Assembly: GCF_025836975.1 (NCBI RefSeq)
Contig: NZ_CP107548.1
Coordinates: 682,001 to 746,000 of the forward strand
Direction: 5' to 3'
DNA: 64,000 bases
Source: Pollutimonas sp. M17
Lineage (GTDB): Bacteria; Pseudomonadota; Gammaproteobacteria; Burkholderiales; Burkholderiaceae_B
Of the stretch, positions 57,387-64,000 are shown piece by piece (the first letter of the stretch is position 1; each line of letters begins with the position of its first letter). Below the pieces are notes generated by a model. That model ran no database searches, was not told where the DNA came from, and saw nothing but the letters and a program-made list of their open reading frames with translations. Both the position numbers and the translations under genes were made by a program.

Positions 57387-58511
57387 GTGCCTATCATTGA
57401 ATCGATTGACGTTTGTGCTGTTGCAGTGCCGCTGGACCGTGTCACTTCCTTCTCCAACCGTACGGTCAGCACACGCTACTACGGATTGGTCAAGATCCGG
57501 TCCAGAGAAGGAATCGAAGGCATCGGCTTTTGTTATATCGGCAGCGCCGGCGGGCCCGTTTTCACGGCGGCCGTCGAGCACCTGCTTGGCGGCGTCCTGA
57601 TCGGAAAAGACTCCCATGGCGTGGAAGGCCTATGGCAGTCCATGTACCAGGAGGCGTTGCTGCAAGGCCGTCAGGGTACGGTCATGCGGGCCATCAGCGC
57701 GCTGGACACGGCCATCTGGGACATGAATTCAAAGGCGGCCGGCCTGCCGCTGCATAAGTATCTTGGCGCGGTGGAGCTGGAAAGCGTGCCGGCCTATGCC
57801 AGCGGCGGGTACTACCTGGACGGAAAGACGCCCGAGAAGCTGGGCGAGGAAATGGCCGGCTATGTGGCGCTGGGCTTCAAGGCCGTTAAGATGAAAACCG
57901 GGCGCCACTCGCCCAAAGAGGAAGAGGCGCGCCTGAAGGCTGCGCGTGATGCGGTCGGCCCCGATGTAGAGCTGATGATGGATTGCAATAACGCCTGGCA
58001 GGATGTGACCCAGGCCATGCAGTACATTCGCCGTTTCGAACAATATGAACCCTACTTCATCGAAGAGCCCTTCGGCCCCGACGATGTGGACAGCCATGCC
58101 AAGCTGGCGCGGCTGACGCACCTGCCTATCGCCACCGCCGAAATCGGCTATGGCCGGTGGTATCACAAGGAGTTGCTGGACAAGCAGGCGGCATCCATTC
58201 TTCAGACCGATGCCGCGGTGTGCGGCGGAATCACCGAATGGAAGCGCATTGCCGCCACGGCGGCCAGCTATGGCGTGGTGGTCTGCCCGCACTGGTTCCA
58301 CGACTTGCACGCGCCACTGGTGGCTGCCACGCCCAATGCGCGTTACGTGGAGTTCTTCTGGGACGACCAGGTGCTGAACTTCCGGCGCCTGGTCGACCGG
58401 CAGCTTGCGCAGAAGGACGGCCGGGTCATCCTGCATCAAGAGCCGGGGCTGGGTTTTGGCTTTGATGAGAAGGCTGTGGGCCTCTACGGGGCTTGGTCTA
58501 CCGTGCGCTAG
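57387..58511 (+). CDS. Enolase-superfamily enzyme, mandelate racemase subgroup
   Basis: The 374-residue protein keeps the mandelate racemase catalytic set: K168-x-K170 (AVKMKTG), metal ligands D199, E226 and E252, and the dyad D275 with H302. Members of this subgroup dehydrate or racemise 2-hydroxy acids; the substrate cannot be read from the sequence. The start is a GTG with TGGAG eight bases upstream. A GntR regulator is divergent and a Bug gene is nearby. Confidence 0.92.
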   Translation: MPIIESIDVCAVAVPLDRVTSFSNRTVSTRYYGLVKIRSREGIEGIGFCYIGSAGGPVFTAAVEHLLGGVLIGKDSHGVEGLWQSMYQEALLQGRQGTVMRAISALDTAIWDMNSKAAGLPLHKYLGAVELESVPAYASGGYYLDGKTPEKLGEEMAGYVALGFKAVKMKTGRHSPKEEEARLKAARDAVGPDVELMMDCNNAWQDVTQAMQYIRRFEQYEPYFIEEPFGPDDVDSHAKLARLTHLPIATAEIGYGRWYHKELLDKQAASILQTDAAVCGGITEWKRIAATAASYGVVVCPHWFHDLHAPLVAATPNARYVEFFWDDQVLNFRRLVDRQLAQKDGRVILHQEPGLGFGFDEKAVGLYGAWSTVR

Positions 58512-58563
58512 GGCTCGTCGGCGCTGGAAAGGAAGCCGAATCGGCTGGTAATGGGCAGGCAGG

Positions 58564-60390
58564 CTAGGCGCGGGAGTGTAGCGGCGATGAGTGTGCCAGT
58601 AAAAGCGCAAGCGTCTTTTCCGTTTCGCCGGCTGCTTGCGTGATGGCGCCGGCGTTCCACGCCGCCACCTTGCCCGCAACCCGTTCGACCCGATTCAGCC
58701 TGTCCACGGGCAGGCCTGTTTCCAGCAGCTCATCCGTTTGCACGGCCATTACGATGGCGTCCACATGCTTGTTCATCAGCAAGGCCGTGCAGCGCGCGAA
58801 CAGGCCTTGCGCCGCCATGGGAACGGCATGGCCCGATGGATCTTCGGTAAGGGCATGGCTGGCCACATAGCAGGCCAAGCCTCGGTCCGCCCAATATCGC
58901 TGGCGCGCGCGGGCGACGCGCAGCGCGTCATCTCCGCCTGCGACCGCTTCGATGGGGATGCGCCCATCGCCAGGCACCAGCCGCGCCATCAAGGCCGGCA
59001 GGCTGTCCAAAGAACTTTGACTCGCGCCCAGCAGCGGCGACGAGTTGACCTCGTTGATGACGGCCCCATTCTCGTGCCAGGGATGGGTGATGTCCGGTGA
59101 AATGATGTCCACGCCGGCGATGTCCAGCCCGAAAAGCTCGGCCGCCTGTATGGCGATGGCCGCGTTGTCCGGATGCAGCGTCGTTGAGAAGTCTTCATCC
59201 ACTCCGCCCCAATCGGTGGATTCGATGCGGCGCAACGGAGCCCATGCGCCCGGCGCAAGAATGCTGTCCAGGGTCAAGCCGGCGCGGTCCAGTTCCTGGC
59301 GCGCCAGGTCGTCGGCGGGGTAGGGCGGCGGCCTGTTCCAGGCGGGCAGGGCCATGCGCCGGGCATTGGCGACCTGTATGCGCTCGGCGATGGTGCTGCG
59401 TCCATCGCCCTCGACTCCAATAGGATGGCGCCTTACGGCATACAGCACCCGGCCCCGCACGACCAGCAAGCGGTGACAGGTGCCCGGCACCATGCGTTCG
59501 ACCAGCACCTGCTTGGAGAAGCGCGACGCATGTTGAAAAGCGGCGCGCAGTGATTCCTCCGACTCCACGCCCACCGTCACGCCCTCGCCCCGGTCGCGGT
59601 CCGCGGGCTTGACGACCACGGGCCAGCCGATGGCCGCGGCGGCCTGCATCGCCTGGCCTTCTTCGGCTAGCAGCGTGTGTGTGGGGGCGGGCAGGCCGAA
59701 CTGCCGCAGCCATTCGGCAGCCACGTACTTGTGCTGGGCCGCGTCCACGCCCAGCGAGGAATCGGACTCCGATTTGCTGTGCCTGACCCTGTGGGAATGG
59801 CGGCCCCAGCCCAGCTGGAACAGGCCATTGCCCAGATGGCGCCAGGGCATGTCCAGCTCATGCGCGGTGCGTAATAGATGAATGGACGATTTTCCCAGGG
59901 GGAGCGCTTGCCGCAAGGGCTGGAGAACCTGGCTTTCCACTTCGGCATACAGCCGCTCGGGCTCGGCAAAGCTGGCCGGATCGCCCGCCAAGCCCAGAAT
60001 CAGCGCGGTCGCCGCGTTATAGACGGCATGCAGGGATGGGGCCGGCATATGGTCCAGCTGCGGCACGGCTACCGTAAACAGCCAGGCGCCCGGCATGGAC
60101 TCGTCGGGCATGCGGGACAGAACGCGGCCGGGCTCGAAAACAGGCAGGCGGGCGGCGCGCTGGAGTTCCGCCGCAAGCTGCAGGATGCGCCATATCGTTT
60201 CCGCCGCATCGTCTGTCGAGCCGCCGCTGCCGGAGCGCGGCTGGATGGGAAGGCCAAGCTTCGCGCTCAGCCAGTGGTCGACCGGCGTCCAGTCGGCTCC
60301 GGCGGGGCAGTGGGCAAGCCGTATGGTCAGGGCTTGATCGGGCTGGCTCAGTCCGTGATGGAATCCAGCCGGGCTCGAGCCGCTTGCCAT
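58564..60390 (-). CDS. Cyanophycin synthetase-like ATP-grasp protein lacking the Mur ligase domain
   Basis: The 608-residue protein has a central ATP-grasp domain (about 215-475) with GWPVVVKPADRDRGEGVTVG, VLVERMVPGTCHRLLVVRGRVLYAV and the metal site AVINEVNSSPLLG. These match the ATP-grasp half of cyanophycin synthetase (CphA), including an N-terminal region like that of CphA. The C-terminal Mur-ligase half of CphA (second nucleotide motif, about 400 residues) is absent; the remaining C terminus is short and unlike it. It starts 4 bp after the autotransporter stop, so the two are co-transcribed. Substrate unknown. Confidence 0.75.
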   Translation of the reverse strand: MASGSSPAGFHHGLSQPDQALTIRLAHCPAGADWTPVDHWLSAKLGLPIQPRSGSGGSTDDAAETIWRILQLAAELQRAARLPVFEPGRVLSRMPDESMPGAWLFTVAVPQLDHMPAPSLHAVYNAATALILGLAGDPASFAEPERLYAEVESQVLQPLRQALPLGKSSIHLLRTAHELDMPWRHLGNGLFQLGWGRHSHRVRHSKSESDSSLGVDAAQHKYVAAEWLRQFGLPAPTHTLLAEEGQAMQAAAAIGWPVVVKPADRDRGEGVTVGVESEESLRAAFQHASRFSKQVLVERMVPGTCHRLLVVRGRVLYAVRRHPIGVEGDGRSTIAERIQVANARRMALPAWNRPPPYPADDLARQELDRAGLTLDSILAPGAWAPLRRIESTDWGGVDEDFSTTLHPDNAAIAIQAAELFGLDIAGVDIISPDITHPWHENGAVINEVNSSPLLGASQSSLDSLPALMARLVPGDGRIPIEAVAGGDDALRVARARQRYWADRGLACYVASHALTEDPSGHAVPMAAQGLFARCTALLMNKHVDAIVMAVQTDELLETGLPVDRLNRVERVAGKVAAWNAGAITQAAGETEKTLALLLAHSSPLHSRA

Positions 60391-60394
60391 TGGG

Positions 60395-62638
60395 TCAGAA
60401 CGCCACGCGCAGCTTGGCCGAAGCCGTTTGGTTGGTGAAGCCGCTGCGGCCTTCGATGTCGTAGCGCATGCTTATTTCCACGCCCGATTGTGTCGTGGCG
60501 ACCAGGCCGAGCCCGGCGCGGGCCAGCCATGGCGTGGCGTCCCGGCCGGTCGTGGTAAAGGCCGGGCCGCCGCCCGCGAACGACGAGACGATGTTGCGCC
60601 GCTTGGCCAGGGCGTCGTAGCCCACGCCGGCGTCGGCGCGCAGGCCGATGGAGTCGTTGATCTCGTGCATCAGCTTGCCGCCGGCCATGAAGACCAGCGC
60701 ATCCGTGTCGCGCGCATCGACCTTCAGATTCAGCGCATCCGCGCCTTTCTCGGTATAGCCGCGATCGCGTATCCATGTATAGTCGGCGCGGACATAGGGG
60801 GCGATCTTGGTCTGTTCGCCGACACTGTAGTTGCGCGTGAGCCCGGCGCCCAGGTGGGCGCTCCAGCTGTCGTAGCTGGCCGTGGCCTGCCGGCTGATTT
60901 CACCGAATTCGATATTGCGCCGCCCATCGGTCCGATGCTGGCCCACGTCGGCCTGCCAGTTGATCTCGCTGCGCTCGTCCAGCGCATGGCTGCCATAGCC
61001 GATCAACTGATAGCTGTCCACTTTGCCGCGATTGCGCGCGATGGACGAGTTGCCGGTGATGTCGGTATGGCTGTAGGCGAAGGCCGCGCCCAGGTTCGTG
61101 GTGGCGGAAACATCGGCGTCGCCGCCCACGACCATGCCGTAGGTATCCGCCGAGAAGCCCGCTATGCCGCCGCGGTCATTCTGGTCGGCGCGGCTGCCGA
61201 AGGCCTTGGCCCACACGCGCTTGCCGCCGGCGAACTCATCGCCGGAAGACATGCCGCGATTGCTGTCCTGGCGTGCCTGGATGATGCGCCCGGTGCCGGC
61301 CATCGTATTCTGCACGGCCGTGGTCTGGCTGTTGTTGAGCGTGGGCGCCGTCTGGCTGACGGCGTTGGACACTTCCTGGTCCGTGCCCAGTTTGCCCAGC
61401 GCATCGATTACGGATTGCATGTCCGCGTTGCCGGCGCCCTGGGCGATGATGGAGTCGAAGGCCTGGGCCGCGCCCAGGGCGGCGGGATTGCCGGTGGCGC
61501 TGACGATCTGGGCGATCTGCTTGGCTTGCGTGATCTTGAAATCGATATGCCCGTCTTCGCCCGTGGTGGCGATGCTGGTGAAATCGAACAACGCGCTGTT
61601 GTCGCCGACGCTGGAGAAGTTTCCGTTAAGGGAATAGCCGTGGTCCACATAAACGACTTTTTTCAGCGTCTGCCCTTCGGCCAGCGTGTTGACCGCCATA
61701 ACGTCCACATAGGCATTGCCTGCAATGTCGGCGCCGCGTAGGGCCCGAAGCTGGCTGTATCCGCCGGCATCGGCGCTTTTGGCGGCGATGCGCAGTGTGC
61801 CGGTGGCGGTTTGATTGAAGGTGCCCACAACACCGGATGAACCCCCCAGGGCCGCCCCCGAATACAGGGGCAGGTCGATAATGCCTGCGTTGTTGACGGC
61901 GCTGTCTTGGCCAGTGTGCAGCATGCCCGTAAGCCGCCCCGTTGCCAGGTTATTGACGATGCCCGATCCATTGTCGATGAACAGGGAATAGCCTTCGCCG
62001 CCTTCCAGGGCCGCGCCGGAAATGGTCCCGGTGTTGTTGATGGTGCCTGAAAAACTCGATATTTCTATGCCGGCGGCGATTCTATCCTCGCCGGCGGAGG
62101 CCGAGTTGTTCAACACAGCCTGGATCGTGCCGTGGTTGTTGATCGTGCCGGATGAGCTAAGGGAGTATATGCCTGCGCTGTGGCCGCTGGAGGCATTGAT
62201 GGTGGCGGTGATGACACCGCTGCTTTCGTTGGTCACGATGGCATCTTCGCCTATTGTGTCCAGGTAGACGCCCGCTACTACGCTGCTGATATCTTCACCG
62301 GCGGTCCCGGTGGAATTGATGCTGCCCTGATTGATCAGATGCCCTATGAACGCGCCACCGGCCGTAATGGCTGAGCCGGGGCTTGTGTTGGGCCCCACGC
62401 TTAACACCACCCCCGGATTGACAGTCGTATTGCCTTCCTCTGCTATGTTACAGACCGTAGGTCTGCTCTGGTTGATAACCCCATCTTCACCGCTATTCCC
62501 ATTCCAACCGCAGTAATCGGTCGGGGCAGCATGGGCATCCGCCATAACAAGCAAGCCGCTGCCACAGGCCAAGGCCAGGGCGCCATGCAGCACGGTGGCT
62601 TTCAAGGCCGGATTTTTCGTAAACTTATTGGGGAACAT
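60395..62638 (-). CDS. Autotransporter (type Va) with beta-barrel
   Basis: The 747-residue protein has a signal peptide (about 1-38, ending ADAHA), a passenger (about 39-470) of Gly/Asn/Ser/Thr-rich short strands (GTINNHGTIQ, GTINNTGTIS), and a C-terminal barrel (about 480-747) ending in ASAKLRVAF with a terminal Phe. The N-terminal passenger has two Cys (CGWNG and TVCN), which could bridge. No protease or esterase motif is seen, so adhesion or a structural role is likely. It is followed 4 bp later by an ATP-grasp gene. Confidence 0.9.
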   Translation of the reverse strand: MFPNKFTKNPALKATVLHGALALACGSGLLVMADAHAAPTDYCGWNGNSGEDGVINQSRPTVCNIAEEGNTTVNPGVVLSVGPNTSPGSAITAGGAFIGHLINQGSINSTGTAGEDISSVVAGVYLDTIGEDAIVTNESSGVITATINASSGHSAGIYSLSSSGTINNHGTIQAVLNNSASAGEDRIAAGIEISSFSGTINNTGTISGAALEGGEGYSLFIDNGSGIVNNLATGRLTGMLHTGQDSAVNNAGIIDLPLYSGAALGGSSGVVGTFNQTATGTLRIAAKSADAGGYSQLRALRGADIAGNAYVDVMAVNTLAEGQTLKKVVYVDHGYSLNGNFSSVGDNSALFDFTSIATTGEDGHIDFKITQAKQIAQIVSATGNPAALGAAQAFDSIIAQGAGNADMQSVIDALGKLGTDQEVSNAVSQTAPTLNNSQTTAVQNTMAGTGRIIQARQDSNRGMSSGDEFAGGKRVWAKAFGSRADQNDRGGIAGFSADTYGMVVGGDADVSATTNLGAAFAYSHTDITGNSSIARNRGKVDSYQLIGYGSHALDERSEINWQADVGQHRTDGRRNIEFGEISRQATASYDSWSAHLGAGLTRNYSVGEQTKIAPYVRADYTWIRDRGYTEKGADALNLKVDARDTDALVFMAGGKLMHEINDSIGLRADAGVGYDALAKRRNIVSSFAGGGPAFTTTGRDATPWLARAGLGLVATTQSGVEISMRYDIEGRSGFTNQTASAKLRVAF

Positions 62639-62735
62639 GAGGATGGGATCGCAAGGGTTGACTATTCCGGAACATGCCTTGAATCAAGAGTGTTCAAGCG
62701 ATTAACACTGCCGGAAAATGGTGCGAAATATTACA

Positions 62736-63587
62736 ATGCCAGCCATGCCGAAGTCGATTGCCGCCACACTTTTTTTTCTTGCTTTTTGTTCAGGTTGCGC
62801 CACGATTTCGTCGCCGGAAGAGCGCCGCGTCATAGCGGATTCCCTGGCCGCCGGCCATGATTGGCAGGCCAGTGTTTTGCCGGCCGGCGGCTTCGATCTT
62901 GTTGCGTATGCACCACGGGATGTCCAAGTCGCCGACACTTTGACGGTCTATATCGAAGGCGATGGGTTTGCATGGGCGACGGGGGCTCGGCCGTCCAGCG
63001 ATCCGACGCCGCGCGATCCATTGGCCTTGCGGCTGGCTTTGGCCCAGCGTTCCGGCAATGCCGCGTACCTGGCGCGGCCCTGCCAATATGTGGATGCGGC
63101 GCGCTCCGGCTGTCCGCAGCGTTATTGGACCGGGTCGCGTTTCTCAGCCGAAGTGGTGCATGCCGAAAGCCAAGCATTGGATGTCCTGAAACGGCGTTTC
63201 GGTGCGCAGCGGCTGACCTTGGTGGGGTATTCGGGCGGCGGCGCCGTGGCGGCATTGCTGGCCGCCCGGCGCGGCGACGTCGAGCGCCTTATCACCGTGG
63301 CGGGCAACCTGGATCATCGGGCATGGACGGCTCACCATCGAATACGGCCCCTGACCGGCTCGCTCGATCCCGCGGATGAAAGCAATGCCTTGCGCGGCGT
63401 CCGGCAATGGCATTTCGCGGGTGGGAAAGATACGGTGATCCCACCCGGCCTAGTTCAGGGGTTCGCGCAGCGCTTTCCGGCCGATGCCAGGCCTGTGGTC
63501 CATGTCGAGCCGGGCTTTGATCACCGCTGCTGCTGGGCCGAGGATTGGCCGCGGTTATATGGAGTGGCAGCCCGATTCCCAGGCTGA
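62736..63587 (+). CDS. Lipoprotein alpha/beta hydrolase
   Basis: The protein has a lipoprotein signal (PKSIAATLFFLAFCSGC) and an alpha/beta hydrolase fold, with the nucleophile elbow GYSGGGAV (about 167-174 from this start) and a late Asp/His region in GGKDTVIPPG and HVEPGFDHRC. ATGs at 62718, 62736 and 62745 are all in frame; 62736 is used, giving 283 residues, but the start is not certain. Substrate unknown; the fold is esterase/lipase-like. It is divergent from the autotransporter. Confidence 0.8.
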   Translation: MPAMPKSIAATLFFLAFCSGCATISSPEERRVIADSLAAGHDWQASVLPAGGFDLVAYAPRDVQVADTLTVYIEGDGFAWATGARPSSDPTPRDPLALRLALAQRSGNAAYLARPCQYVDAARSGCPQRYWTGSRFSAEVVHAESQALDVLKRRFGAQRLTLVGYSGGGAVAALLAARRGDVERLITVAGNLDHRAWTAHHRIRPLTGSLDPADESNALRGVRQWHFAGGKDTVIPPGLVQGFAQRFPADARPVVHVEPGFDHRCCWAEDWPRLYGVAARFPG

Positions 63588-63730
63588 AACCCTTATCCTT
63601 TACAGCGCTTGTCCGGGATGCGGATTTATTCCAGGATGCCTGTCCCGGGCCGCAAGCCGTCCGGCCCGCGCGCCCGGAGTATCATCATGGCTCGGGCGCG
63701 TTTCCGCCCCGCATGACGATAAGAACGAGT

Positions 63731-64000
63731 ATGACTTCCACAGAAATCCGTGCCGACGGCGCCGCCATGGCGGCGCCCGTCCGGAGCCGAGCGGCGGCGA
63801 TCCTTCTGGGCTTCAGTTTGATGCTGATCGCCTACAACCTGCGGCCCTTGTTTTCCAGCCTTTCCGTGTTGCTGCCCGATTTGCTTCGGCAGACCAGCCT
63901 GACGTCGGCCGGCGCCGGCTACCTGACGACGCTGCCTGTGCTTTGCCTGGGTCTGTTCGCGCCGCTGGCGCCCAGGATATCCCAGCGCCTAGGGCCGGAA
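63731..64000 (+). CDS. CynX/NimT-type MFS transporter, N-terminal part (cut by window edge)
   Basis: The 90 visible residues begin MTSTEIRADGAAMAAPVRSR and enter the first membrane helices with LLGFSLMLIAYNLRPLFSSLSVLLPDLL, the signature opening of CynX/NimT transporters (NLRPAitSVGPLL-like). The frame runs off the window. Relatives export or import cyanate, nitroimidazoles or amino-acid analogues; the substrate is unknown. Confidence 0.85.
   Translation, partial: MTSTEIRADGAAMAAPVRSRAAAILLGFSLMLIAYNLRPLFSSLSVLLPDLLRQTSLTSAGAGYLTTLPVLCLGLFAPLAPRISQRLGPE

Noticed and set aside
60428..61741. 437-codon open frame antisense to the autotransporter barrel
   Set aside because: Explained by the codon bias of the real gene; composition is Ala/Gly/His-rich without domains.
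60395..62638. Autotransporter passenger as an SPATE-type or subtilase protease
   Set aside because: No GDSGS motif or Asp/His/Ser protease triad is visible; the passenger is short and repeat-like.

Overview
The window is a gene-dense, high-GC stretch of a betaproteobacterial chromosome, most like the Alcaligenaceae (Bordetella, Achromobacter, Pusillimonas relatives). Four orphan Bug-type (TctC) periplasmic binding proteins, a RibB whose RibA half is degenerate, the DUF3649/PepSY/DUF3325 siderophore-receptor module, DUF3079, and an autotransporter all fit that family. No rRNA, tRNA, transposase, integrase or CRISPR array was seen.

Layout. 1-9.5 kb: the start of a YcgR-like protein (cut by the window edge), an ornithine cyclodeaminase-family gene behind a pntAA-pntAB-pntB transhydrogenase operon, a YidB-like protein, a MetY-type sulfhydrylase and an AsmA protein. 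9.3-22.6 kb is housekeeping: ferredoxin, coaD, rsmD, ftsY, CYTH/CHAD, IclR, ribB*-ribH-nusB-thiL-pgpA-pncC, pyrF, dgkA and groES-groEL, the last under a perfect CIRCE operator. 23-32.5 kb: an MFS transporter, an SDR gene remnant beside a LysR regulator, a cupin, and an iron-uptake block (PepSY protein / Fur-box intergenic region / TonB siderophore receptor-DUF3649-PepSY-DUF3325). 32.7-35.9 kb: a MetE-like enzyme and two Bug proteins. 35.9-41.4 kb: a caa3-type cytochrome oxidase with fused subunits I and III, divergent from two c-type cytochromes. 41.5-44.2 kb: an M20 amidohydrolase, a RimK-like ATP-grasp ligase and DUF3079.

44.3-54.5 kb is the most distinctive segment. It is visibly poorer in G+C and uses more A/T-ending codons than its flanks. 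It encodes a complete-looking aromatic acid pathway: a phthalate-type Rieske oxygenase and its FMN/[2Fe-2S] reductase, a Gfo/Idh dihydrodiol dehydrogenase, a 4,5-dihydroxyphthalate decarboxylase homologue, a flavin monooxygenase, a two-domain extradiol dioxygenase, a fumarylacetoacetate hydrolase-family enzyme, a Bug receptor and a MarR regulator. Two ATTAGnnATCTAA sites exactly 20 bp apart lie in the divergent promoter. The gene set joins an ophthalate-type 'top' pathway to an extradiol 'bottom' pathway in a way that does not match the textbook phthalate-to-protocatechuate route.

54.8-64 kb: a glycine-zipper lipoprotein, a GntR/Bug/mandelate racemase-like locus, an autotransporter followed 4 bp later by a cyanophycin-synthetase-like ATP-grasp protein, a lipoprotein hydrolase and the start of a CynX-type MFS transporter.
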